A DNA stretch of 8,897 bases from Microcaldota archaeon (lineage in GTDB: Archaea; Micrarchaeota; Micrarchaeia; Micrarchaeales; CABMGC01). Position 1 is the first letter of the stretch; every line of letters starts with the position of its first letter. The stretch is from assembly GCA_027314465.1 (NCBI GenBank), contig DAHVAU010000037.1, positions 1-8,897 of the forward strand. Direction: 5' to 3'. Positions 1 through 6,011 of the stretch are shown one piece after another. Under the pieces are notes generated by a model. It did no database searches and was not told the DNA's origin. It saw only the letters and a list, made by a program, of their open reading frames with translations. A program made the position numbers and the translations under genes.

Positions 1-7
1 TGATACT

Positions 8-1564
8 ATGGAGAAGCATTCCAGGGAGGAACTGCAGGACAAGCACTGGTTGGACATACTTGCCGATAGGATAGTCGCTGGGAAGAGCGACGGGTTTGTG
101 ATAACCGGGGGAATGACAACCAGCGGTCCTGCGCATCTGGGCACTGTGTGCGAGTTCCTCTATCCTGCAGTGCTCAGGCAGGTGCTAGAGTCAAGGGGGA
201 AGAGGGTAGAGCTGCATTTTGTCGGAGACATACTTGACGCGTTTGACAGCATTCCCTACGAGATGAAGAAGCATGAGACCGTGCTCTCTACTGATCTGGG
301 CAAGCCACTGTCCCATACCCGCGACCCTGAGGGCTGCCACAAGTCGTTTGGCATGCATTATCTAGACCAGGCAATGATGATAATGAGGCGCCTTTCCCTT
401 GATGTAAGCGTCGTAACTGCAGATGAACTGTACGGGAGCGGAAGGGTAGACAAGTACGCAGAGATGTTCCTGCGCCAGGAGGAGCTTGTCAAGGAGGTTG
501 TCGCGCGCACATCAATGAAGAAGCTTGAAGATCTGGTATCATGGAGTCCAATAATGCCCATATGCAAGAAGTGCGGGAAGATAGCTACTACCAGGGTCCT
601 GTCACACACTTCGGACTCGTACGAGTATGCATGCGACAGGGATGTTGAGTACACTAAGGGATGCGGATACGCTGGAAGCGCAAAGCTCTCAGAGCATGCA
701 TACAAGCTGCAGTGGAGGCTCCACTGGCCTACCTGGCAGGCGATATTCGGGTCCAGCGCAGAGGGCAGCGGCATGGATCACATGACAAAGGGCGGCAGCG
801 CAACCACCGCAGTTGCCATACACGAGGAGATATTCAAGGCGCATGCGCCTATACTGTTCAAGTACGGATTCGTGCTCATACACGGGAAGAAGTACTCCAA
901 ATCAAAGGGAATAGGCACAACTGCAATAGAGCTCACCGAACTGGTCCCTCCCGAGATACTCAAGTATGCGCTAATAGTTCCTAACTTGGAGCAGAACAAG
1001 GACATAGACCCTACTGGGGACAAGCTCATACTCCTGTATAATGAGGCCGAGCGCATCAGCTCGCTGGACAAGGCAGTGAACAGGGCTGACGAGAAGAAGA
1101 TGATGGCGTTCTCCATAGCGATAGGCAAGCTGCCGTGGAAGGCCTCGTTCGTGGACATGCTACTCAACTACCAGATATACCGCGACTGGAACAGGGTGGC
1201 TGAAATGCTGGGCGATGCCACGGGGGTAAGGTATCTCTCTCCATACATAGAGAAGTGGCTGTCCAAAGGCTATGCCCCTGAAAGGTACGATTTCACAGTG
1301 AGGCAGGGGAAGGTTACTTCGCACGCCGATGCCGTCGGAATGGTGGCACAGAGGCTTGCCAGCGCAATGAGCGAGATAGAGGTGCACAACCTCGTGTACG
1401 ATGTTGCGAAGCAGAGCGCAGTGAAGTCAGATGACCTATTCGCCTCTCTTTACACGGCGCTAATAGGAAAGGAAAAGGGTCCCAGGATGGGCAAGCTCAT
1501 AGTCGCCATAGGCATTGACAAGGCCAAGCGCATGCTCTTGGAGTCCATAGCCGCTGCGCCGTAA
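8..1564 (+). CDS. lysS: Lysyl-tRNA synthetase, class I (archaeal type)
   Basis: Charges tRNA-Lys with lysine using ATP in the cytosol. Class I LysRS is the usual archaeal form and is unrelated to class II LysRS. Seen in the 518-residue product: an HIGH-type signature PAHLG at residues 41-45 within TTSGPAHLGTV, a KMSKS-type loop as K295-Y-S-K-S299, and a zinc-ribbon-like insert with C186, C189, C209 and C219. The stretch WRLHWPTW (about 236-243) followed by GSGMDH (253-258) corresponds to the family's conserved region before the KMSKS loop. The C-terminal third is helical, as expected for the anticodon-binding cage. The length is normal and the gene looks intact. The ATG is preceded by TGATACT, much like the GTGATACG before ilvA, which supports this start. 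Only seven bases of upstream sequence are present and the frame has no stop there, so a slightly earlier start cannot be excluded. ridA follows after about 49 bases. Confidence 0.95.
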   Translation: MEKHSREELQDKHWLDILADRIVAGKSDGFVITGGMTTSGPAHLGTVCEFLYPAVLRQVLESRGKRVELHFVGDILDAFDSIPYEMKKHETVLSTDLGKPLSHTRDPEGCHKSFGMHYLDQAMMIMRRLSLDVSVVTADELYGSGRVDKYAEMFLRQEELVKEVVARTSMKKLEDLVSWSPIMPICKKCGKIATTRVLSHTSDSYEYACDRDVEYTKGCGYAGSAKLSEHAYKLQWRLHWPTWQAIFGSSAEGSGMDHMTKGGSATTAVAIHEEIFKAHAPILFKYGFVLIHGKKYSKSKGIGTTAIELTELVPPEILKYALIVPNLEQNKDIDPTGDKLILLYNEAERISSLDKAVNRADEKKMMAFSIAIGKLPWKASFVDMLLNYQIYRDWNRVAEMLGDATGVRYLSPYIEKWLSKGYAPERYDFTVRQGKVTSHADAVGMVAQRLASAMSEIEVHNLVYDVAKQSAVKSDDLFASLYTALIGKEKGPRMGKLIVAIGIDKAKRMLLESIAAAP

Positions 1565-1613
1565 GCATTAATAGGATTCTCAGGGAGAGTAAGTCCCCAC
1601 TAGCGTGTATCTG

Positions 1614-1994
1614 ATGAAGGCAATAACCACTGACAAGGCGCCCAGGCCCATAGGTCCGTATTCGCAGGCAGTGCTATCTGGGGGTCTCGTATTCTGCTCA
1701 GGACAGATAGGCGTTGACCCGCGCACCGCAGAACTCGCAAGTACGGGAATAGCTGCACAGACTGCCAGGGCCATGGAAAATATAATAGCACTTCTTTTTG
1801 CTGCTGGCACTGATCTGTCAAAGGCCGAGCGCATGGACGTATTTCTTGCCGACATGGACGATTACCCGGAGTTCAATGACGTGTACTGCAGATACTTCAA
1901 TGGCGCCGCATTCCCAGCGCGCTTTGTCGTAGGGGTTGCCAGGCTACCGAAGAACGCAAAGGTCGAGATAGCATGCATAGCCTCGCTGGAGTGA
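1614..1994 (+). CDS. ridA: RidA family 2-iminobutanoate/2-iminopropanoate deaminase
   Basis: RidA (YjgF/YER057c/UK114 family) hydrolyses reactive enamine/imine intermediates such as 2-aminoacrylate and 2-iminobutanoate, made by PLP enzymes like threonine dehydratase. It acts as a soluble trimer. The 126-residue product shows GPYSQAV at 14-20, SGQIG at 29-33, and the C-terminal PARFVVGVARLP (101-112) with R103 at the position of the catalytic arginine, followed by VEIACIA containing the conserved Glu (E119). An in-frame GTG lies nine bases upstream at 1605, but ATG 1614 gives the usual family start (MKAITTDKAP), so it is preferred. The stop overlaps the ribosome binding site of ilvA, four bases before that gene's ATG. 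The neighbour is exactly the enzyme whose toxic product RidA removes, so a housekeeping detoxification role is well supported. A weak TATA-like stretch (about 1566-1573) may add an internal promoter. Confidence 0.95.
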   Translation: MKAITTDKAPRPIGPYSQAVLSGGLVFCSGQIGVDPRTAELASTGIAAQTARAMENIIALLFAAGTDLSKAERMDVFLADMDDYPEFNDVYCRYFNGAAFPARFVVGVARLPKNAKVEIACIASLE

Positions 1995-1995
1995 T
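1988..1995 (+). promoter_or_regulatory. Ribosome binding site of ilvA overlapping the ridA stop
   Basis: GGAGTGAT resembles the archaeal Shine-Dalgarno complement GGAGGTGAT. It contains the ridA TGA stop (1992-1994) and ends three bases before the ilvA ATG. This predicts translational coupling, with ribosomes ending RidA synthesis re-initiating on ilvA. It also fixes the ilvA start. Confidence 0.6.
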
Positions 1996-1998
1996 ACG

Positions 1999-3246
1999 AT
2001 GGACGGGATAAGCGTTGGCAGCATAGAAGAGGCCGCCAAGCGCCTTGAAGGGATAGTACTGCCCACCCCACTTGCAGTATCCAGGAGGCTTTCTTCAGAG
2101 TACGGCGCCGAGGTATACCTGAAGCGTGAGGATATGCAGGAGGTGCGCTCGTACAAGATACGCGGCGCGTACAACCTTATGGGCTCTCTTACCCAGGCAC
2201 AGAGGAACAGGGGCGTGGTGTGCGCAAGCGCAGGCAACCATGCCCAGGGGGTCGCTCTCAGCGCTTCGCTGCTAAAGATAAAAGCCTCAATATTCATGCC
2301 TGCCACAACCCCGCTGCAGAAGATATCGCGGGTGCGCGCCTTCGGCGGGTCGCACATAGAGATAAAGCTCGTCGGATCAAGTTACGACGATGCATCGAAG
2401 GCCGCAGAGGAGTACTGCAGGAAGAAGGGCTCCGCATTCGTCCATCCTTTCGATGATTACAAGGTGATGTCCGGTCAGGGGACTGTGGGGAAGGAGATTT
2501 ACGACCAGATGGGGGACAAGCTGGATTACGTAATATGCCCTGTTGGCGGTGGAGGTCTCATATCAGGAGTCTCAACGTACTTCAATGGAAAGGCTGCCCA
2601 TGCAAAGGTTATTGGCGCCGAGCCTCAGGGATCGCCGAGCATGTATGAATCTATCAGGCAGGGAAGGCCGATCATGCTAGGCAAGATAGACACGTTCATA
2701 GATGGCGCAGCAGTGAAGCGCGCAGGCAGCAACACATTCAAGGTGGTGAAGAGGCTTGTTGACGACATGGTGCTTGTGCCCGAAGGCAGGGTATGCACTA
2801 CAATGATAGAGCTCTACCAGAATGAGGGGATAGTCGCTGAGCCTGCAGGGGCCTTATCCATAGCAGCTCTTGGCATGCTAGAAAAGCGTATCAGGGGGAA
2901 GAGCGTCGTATGCATAGTCAGTGGCGGCAATAATGACATACTGCGCTATCCCGAGATAATGGAGAGGAGCCTTGTATATAGGGGACTAAAGCACTATTTT
3001 CTCATAGAGTTCTCGCAAAAGCCCGGGCAGCTTAGGAAGTTCCTTGATAAGGCCCTGGGCCCTACTGACGACATAGTGCGCTTCGAGTACATGAAGAAGA
3101 ACTCAAAGGAAACAGGCCCTGCGCTAGTCGGGATAGAGCTGGCCAAGAAGGAAGACCTGGCGCACCTTCTGGAGAGGATGGCCGGGCTGGAACTACATTA
3201 TAAGCTAATAACCTTAGACGATCCCCTGTACGAGTACCTGGTATGA
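1999..3246 (+). CDS. ilvA: Threonine ammonia-lyase (threonine dehydratase), biosynthetic type with one C-terminal ACT-like domain
   Basis: PLP enzyme converting threonine to 2-oxobutanoate and ammonia via 2-aminocrotonate, the first step of isoleucine synthesis. The 415-residue product is full length. The PLP lysine is K53 in RSYKIRGAYN. Other fold type II features are SAGNHAQG (77-84), the phosphate-binding glycine loop PVGGGGLISG (181-190), NEGIVAEPAGA (275-285) and SGGNND (308-313). Residues from about 330 form an ACT-like regulatory domain beginning YRGLKHYFLIEFSQKPGQL, with the RFEYMKKNSKETGPALVGIE segment typical of short biosynthetic IlvA proteins. Family knowledge suggests allosteric feedback by isoleucine and valine, but this cannot be read from the sequence. 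The ATG is fixed by the coupled site overlapping the ridA stop. No other isoleucine genes lie in the window, so the fate of 2-oxobutanoate is unknown. The ACT-like tail resembles that of short bacterial IlvA, so transfer from bacteria is possible but untested. Confidence 0.94.
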   Translation: MDGISVGSIEEAAKRLEGIVLPTPLAVSRRLSSEYGAEVYLKREDMQEVRSYKIRGAYNLMGSLTQAQRNRGVVCASAGNHAQGVALSASLLKIKASIFMPATTPLQKISRVRAFGGSHIEIKLVGSSYDDASKAAEEYCRKKGSAFVHPFDDYKVMSGQGTVGKEIYDQMGDKLDYVICPVGGGGLISGVSTYFNGKAAHAKVIGAEPQGSPSMYESIRQGRPIMLGKIDTFIDGAAVKRAGSNTFKVVKRLVDDMVLVPEGRVCTTMIELYQNEGIVAEPAGALSIAALGMLEKRIRGKSVVCIVSGGNNDILRYPEIMERSLVYRGLKHYFLIEFSQKPGQLRKFLDKALGPTDDIVRFEYMKKNSKETGPALVGIELAKKEDLAHLLERMAGLELHYKLITLDDPLYEYLV

Positions 3247-3266
3247 ACTATAGGGTGCACTGGAGA

Positions 3267-3294
3267 CCTGGTACGGTGTTCAGGTGGTGCCAGG
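3267..3294 (+). terminator. Hairpin at the convergent ilvA / pilin-like gene junction
   Basis: CCTGGTAC (3267-3274) and GTGCCAGG (3287-3294) can form an eight-pair stem with one G-U wobble and a 12-base loop in plus-strand RNA. It lies 20 bases after the ilvA stop and runs into the 3' end of the opposing gene. There is no T-tract after it, so function as a terminator is only suggested by position. On the minus strand the same stem has a C-A mismatch. ACCTGGTA also occurs at 3236-3243, at the ilvA stop, as a short direct repeat. Confidence 0.3.
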
Positions 3295-3762
3295 CGCAGT
3301 TGTTGCCTTTGTGACAACACAGTAGCCGCTCGAGACCGCGCAGCCAAGCGTTCCTTCCATAAAATACGCTGCGCATACCCTGGGCTGCCGGTAGATATTG
3401 GCATACTGCCCTGCTACCTCTCCTGCGTAAGCGGAATTCACGCACACGAACTGCGAAGGCACATTGTTATTGCATCCGCTTACAAGCTGCAATGAGCACC
3501 CGGACGCGTTGTACGATGCGAAGGCGCTTGCGTTAAGGGCAAATCCGTAATGCAGCGAGCTGTTGAGTTCCAGCTGCAGATCTGCTGCAACCACTACTGT
3601 GGAGTTTGGCTGCGGGGGCTGCGGTGCATAGAGCACTGCATGCTGCAGTATTAGCGCAAGGTTGATGTAGAGGTATGCAATTCCGAACACTACCACAGAT
3701 ACTATCACTGCCACTACTATTGCCGTGCCGCTCCTGCCCAGTTCGCTGGAACCCTTCTTCAT
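3280..3762 (-). CDS. Membrane-anchored secreted cysteine-rich protein, pilin-like
   Basis: No family is recognised with certainty. The 160-residue product starts MKKGSSELGRSG, then has one strongly hydrophobic segment at about 12-40, then an extracytoplasmic-looking remainder. The KKG before a short polar spacer and hydrophobic stretch resembles an archaeal class III (prepilin-type) signal, so processing by a PibD/FlaK-like peptidase and assembly into a pilus is possible; a simple N-terminal anchor fits equally well. Four N-X-S/T sequons sit at N53, N67, N77 and N85, between the anchor and a cysteine-rich half with C89, C97, C107, C130, C141 and C148. The even number suggests up to three disulfides outside the membrane. 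The C-terminus is Thr/Ala/Pro rich. The gene is alone on its strand, convergent with ilvA by 33 bases and divergent from the next gene. Coding is supported by this coherent architecture and a well-placed TATA-like box. Confidence 0.75.
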   Translation of the reverse strand: MKKGSSELGRSGTAIVVAVIVSVVVFGIAYLYINLALILQHAVLYAPQPPQPNSTVVVAADLQLELNSSLHYGFALNASAFASYNASGCSLQLVSGCNNNVPSQFVCVNSAYAGEVAGQYANIYRQPRVCAAYFMEGTLGCAVSSGYCVVTKATTAPGTT

Positions 3763-3784
3763 GCTTTATATATCGCACAGCAAG

Positions 3785-3793
3785 TTTTTTATT
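3785..3793 (-). promoter_or_regulatory. TATA-like box of the pilin-like gene
   Basis: On the minus strand this reads AATAAAAAA, centred about 26 bases upstream of the ATG at 3762-3760. That spacing would start the transcript at or near the ATG, giving a leaderless mRNA. A second TATA-like string (TATATAAAG, minus strand, about 3766-3774) lies too close to the ATG to serve this start. Confidence 0.45.
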
Positions 3794-3850
3794 GGCTCTC
3801 GCTTGCCATCCATCATGCATTGTGGGAAAATGCGCGGGAAACCACTGCAA

Positions 3851-3870
3851 TCCGAAATGTATATATAATA
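3851..3870 (+). promoter_or_regulatory. BRE plus TATA box of the orphan 226-residue gene
   Basis: CCGAAAT (3852-3858) looks like a purine-rich archaeal BRE and is followed by ATATATAATA (3861-3870), the best archaeal promoter in the window. Transcription would start near 3890, about 25 bases past the TATA centre. That lies downstream of the ATG at 3875, so the ATG cannot be the start codon of this transcript. It leaves a leader of about 54 bases before the TTG at 3944. Confidence 0.6.
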
Positions 3871-3943
3871 CGGCATGCAATATAGGTATCGAAGTACCTG
3901 CTTTCTGTGGAGGAGAGCGTGTCTTGGAATTCACGGTGGTATA

Positions 3944-4624
3944 TTGGATATCAGAACCCTGAGAGGTGCCCCAGTAAAGGCCAGCCCATTTGCAGAGGTT
4001 GAGAGGGAGGACCCTGCAACTCGGTTTACAAGGCTGCTGCACGGCGGCAGCGTATATGCTGCAATGCGTTCGCTGCAGCAGGCAGACGAGCTGTACGCGC
4101 TTCATATAGACATAATGAATCCTAAGAACCATTACATCAGAAATGGGGTGTACATGCCGATAATCACTAGCCAGGTGAGGGAGTGGATGGACAACGGCGA
4201 CGCAAAGCACGTTGCAGACGCCATACGCATCTTCAACCTGACTCCAAACGAGGTGGAGAGGTACATAGACCTGTCCGAAGTTGCAAACTTCATAAAGTCC
4301 TATCTTGGCATGAGCGGCATAGATTCGGAGGCTTACATGCTCGCAACAGTGATCGTTTCTTCACTCAACCTGAGGGATCTTGCCAGTGCTTCTATCGATC
4401 TGTCAGTTATAATGGCAGGGGTCGAGAAGCTCGAGAGCCAGGGATTCAAGTACGACGCGGCAAAGCTGCAGTACTGGTTCGGAATAATCAAGACGAAGCC
4501 CGACGAGCGTAAGTTCGCATCGGAGATGAGGAAGGATGGTCCTGACACAATGGATGGGGGGCTTAACATTTCGCCATTCCAGCCTAGAGGGGACACGGAG
4601 ACGAGCCTTGACTCTGCGGCATAA
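3944..4624 (+). CDS. Uncharacterised soluble, mostly helical protein
   Basis: Not recognised. The frame is open from ATG 3875, but a strong TATA box ends at 3870, which would put transcription start after that ATG. The first 23 codons also read unlike protein in this genome (Cys, Trp and His rich). TTG 3944, preceded by GGTGG five bases before it, is therefore the preferred start and gives 226 residues beginning MDIRTLRGAP. There is no signal peptide or membrane segment. Residues about 20-185 look like a run of amphipathic helices: RFTRLLHGG (27-35), SQVREWM (76-82), AKHVADAIRIF (87-97), NEVERYIDLSEVANFIKSYL (102-121) and a Leu/Ala/Ser-rich stretch at 130-165. The last 30 residues are polar and probably disordered. 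This could be a protein-protein interaction or scaffold domain. No catalytic motif is apparent. It is monocistronic and flanked by oppositely oriented genes. Confidence 0.72.
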   Translation: MDIRTLRGAPVKASPFAEVEREDPATRFTRLLHGGSVYAAMRSLQQADELYALHIDIMNPKNHYIRNGVYMPIITSQVREWMDNGDAKHVADAIRIFNLTPNEVERYIDLSEVANFIKSYLGMSGIDSEAYMLATVIVSSLNLRDLASASIDLSVIMAGVEKLESQGFKYDAAKLQYWFGIIKTKPDERKFASEMRKDGPDTMDGGLNISPFQPRGDTETSLDSAA

Positions 4625-4655
4625 GCGCATAATCCTAGCCACACCACACGCCCTG

Positions 4656-4886
4656 TTACTTTATTATCCATTCCAGCTCCTTCAGATCGCTTATCATGTA
4701 CTATTCGCTGCCCTCTATATCCGGCTTCCAGGGCCTTCCCAGCTGCCATAGGCATTTCTATTATCTCAGTATCCGTGGGATGGAGCCCGAACCCTGCAAA
4801 CGTCTTATTATATGCTGTTAGCCATAGGGAGAGGTTTCTACTACAGTGCCGTTCCAGTCTATGAGCACATATTCGTAAGATTTCAC
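4656..4886 (-). pseudogene. Remnant of a HAD-superfamily phosphatase, frameshifted and internally deleted
   Basis: The gap between the orphan gene and the tRNA holds broken protein-coding sequence on the minus strand. From GTG 4886 one frame reads YEYVLIDWNGTVVET before a TAA at 4820-4818. DWNGT matches HAD motif I (DxDGT class, here DWNGT), which carries the nucleophilic Asp. A shift into another frame then reads TAYNKTFAGFGLHPTD, like the start of a HAD cap domain, running to MAAGKALEAG near 4730, which may be part of the motif IV region. A second shift gives, after an in-frame TAG, YMISDLKELEWIIK and a stop at 4658-4656, very like the closing segment of HAD phosphatases. Together they make roughly 75 codons where the family needs about 200, so most of the core is gone. 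The remnant begins 22 bases after the tRNA-Thr 3' end, on the same strand. Sequencing error alone cannot explain the missing core. The reading was made by eye. Confidence 0.55.
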
Positions 4887-4907
4887 AGGATCAAGCTATC
4901 GGATTTA

Positions 4908-4979
4908 AGCTCCCGGCGAGGATTGCACTCGCGGCCTCGTCCTTACCAAGGACGCGCTCTACTACTGAGCTACAGGAGC
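4908..4979 (-). tRNA. tRNA-Thr, anticodon GGU
   Basis: On the minus strand a 72-base cloverleaf folds. The acceptor stem is GCTCCTG with CGGGAGC (one T-G pair). The D stem is GCTC/GAGC, and the anticodon stem CGTCC/GGACG carries loop TTGGTAA, so the anticodon is GGT, reading ACC and ACU. The variable loop is AGGCC and the T stem is GCGAG/CTCGC. The discriminator is T at 4908 and no CCA is encoded. Two oddities stand out: the D-loop is AGTAGTA, with a single G where GG (18-19) is normal, and the T-loop is TGCAATC, with G at position 55 where U (pseudouridine) is nearly universal. All stems are intact, so the tRNA is probably functional. No intron is present. The gene is divergent from thiL. 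Confidence 0.92.
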
Positions 4980-5003
4980 GTACCAGCGGAATATCATATC
5001 ACG

Positions 5004-5017
5004 CATATAATATAAAA
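5004..5017. promoter_or_regulatory. Shared AT-rich TATA element for divergent tRNA-Thr and thiL
   Basis: CATATAATATAAAA is TATA-like on both strands. On the plus strand TATAAAA (5011-5017) is centred about 25 bases before the GTG at 5039 and 34 bases before ATG 5048. On the minus strand TTATATTA (about 5015-5008) is centred about 33 bases before the first base of the mature tRNA-Thr, predicting a short 5' leader. No other TATA candidate as good lies in the gap, so one element probably serves both directions. Confidence 0.5.
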
Positions 5018-5047
5018 CATAGCTGAGCCAATCCAGATGTGTATCTT

Positions 5048-5998
5048 ATGCGACTGGATCGCCTGGGCGAGCGCGCTGCCATAGGCAGGATAAGGTCAGT
5101 GTACGGATATGGCTGGCCTGACAGCGACTGCTCCTTCATACCTTTTGGCAGCAAGTACATGCTTATAACCACCGACTCCATAGCGGAGCATACTCATGTG
5201 CCCAAAGGGGCGCGTGCAGAGAATGTTGGGTACTTCTTTGCTGCAGTGAACCTGAGCGATATAGCTGCCATGGGCGGCACGCCAAGGTATTTCATGGAAG
5301 CCCTGGTGCTGCCGCGCAAGACGGAATCAAGGTATCTTGAAGGCGTGCAGAGGGGCATAAAGCGATGCCTTGACAGATACGGGGTCAGGCTTATCGGGGG
5401 CGATCTCAAGCAAGGCACAGAGATGGTAATGACTGGCATAGCCATAGGCGACGTGGATAGGGAGCGCATGATGCTGCGCACAAAAGTAAGGACCGGGGAG
5501 ATGCTGTGCGTTACCGGGATGCTTGGTAGGAATGCCGCCGGATATCAAATGTGGAAGACCGGGCGCAGCGGCGGCGCACGAATACTCCTGGATATAGAGC
5601 CGCATCTCAAGGAGGGCAGATTCCTGTCTGCCAACGGCATTGCTGCGGCCATGGACCTGTCCGACGGCGTATACTCTGCGATAGAGCAGATCAATGCCTC
5701 TACCGGCAAGGGCTTTGAGATATTCCATGATAGCATACCCGCAGACCCGCTTGCGGCACGCGTATCCCAGTCAATGGGCATCGCAATCGAGGACCTCTGC
5801 CTGAATTTCGGCGGCGAGTACTGCCTCATGTTCACCGTGCCTGCTCCAAGGGCCGCCAAGCTCATCAGCGACGCAGCGCTACGAGGGATTAGCATTAGCG
5901 TCATAGGGCGTGTATACGGTAAGCGCAACGTACTGGTCAAGGATGGAAAGTGCAGGCCCATATCGAAAAGGGGATACGAGCATTTTTACAGAAAATGA
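5048..5998 (+). CDS. thiL: Thiamine-monophosphate kinase
   Basis: Phosphorylates thiamine monophosphate to thiamine diphosphate with ATP, the final step of cofactor synthesis, in the cytosol. The 316-residue product belongs to the PurM/ThiL-like fold. Visible motifs: PDSDCSFIPF (24-33) in place of the usual GDDAA-type metal-binding loop, TTDSIAEHTH (41-50), VNLSDIAAMGGTPRY (67-81) almost canonical, GGDLKQG (117-123), CVTGMLGRNAAGY (154-166), AMDLSDGV (201-208), and GGEYCLMFTVP (255-265), which matches the family GGEDYELLF motif but is one residue shorter. It ends GYEHF, as many homologues do. An in-frame GTG at 5039 (MYLM...) is the other possible start and would fit a leaderless transcript from the TATA at 5011; the ATG is preferred by similarity to the family N-terminus. 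thiE follows after about 50 bases, so both late thiamine steps are encoded together. No TPP riboswitch is seen upstream. Confidence 0.92.
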   Translation: MRLDRLGERAAIGRIRSVYGYGWPDSDCSFIPFGSKYMLITTDSIAEHTHVPKGARAENVGYFFAAVNLSDIAAMGGTPRYFMEALVLPRKTESRYLEGVQRGIKRCLDRYGVRLIGGDLKQGTEMVMTGIAIGDVDRERMMLRTKVRTGEMLCVTGMLGRNAAGYQMWKTGRSGGARILLDIEPHLKEGRFLSANGIAAAMDLSDGVYSAIEQINASTGKGFEIFHDSIPADPLAARVSQSMGIAIEDLCLNFGGEYCLMFTVPAPRAAKLISDAALRGISISVIGRVYGKRNVLVKDGKCRPISKRGYEHFYRK

Positions 5999-6011
5999 CG
6001 AACCTATTGCA

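Noticed and set aside
358..774. Antisense open frames inside lysS
   Set aside because: They are shadows of a highly conserved gene, with low-complexity Ser/Leu/Arg translations.
3875..3943. ATG 3875 as the start of the orphan gene
   Set aside because: It lies only a few bases after the TATA box, so it would not be in the transcript, and the 23 codons are compositionally unlike the rest.
3533..4210. Long open frame on the minus strand (225 codons)
   Set aside because: It overlaps two better-supported genes and their promoters, and its translation is Cys/His/Trp/Arg rich without any coherent fold or motif.
4333..4755. Minus-strand open frame of 140 codons over the end of the orphan gene
   Set aside because: Only its first part matches the HAD remnant. 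The remainder is the antisense shadow of the plus-strand CDS.
1999..4979. Functional link between threonine dehydratase and tRNA-Thr
   Set aside because: They are 1.6 kb apart, on opposite strands, with unrelated genes between. The shared amino acid is probably coincidence.
4656..4979. Integrated element or attachment site at the tRNA-Thr 3' end
   Set aside because: No repeat of the tRNA 3' end, no integrase and no foreign gene cluster are visible in the window.
4812..5015. Plus-strand open frame of 67 codons
   Set aside because: It runs through the antisense of the tRNA-Thr gene and the promoter element, with no family resemblance.
4980..5047. TPP riboswitch upstream of thiL
   Set aside because: CTGAG- and CCAGCG-like fragments occur by chance. 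The conserved riboswitch core and stems are absent and the predicted leader is only 0-10 bases.
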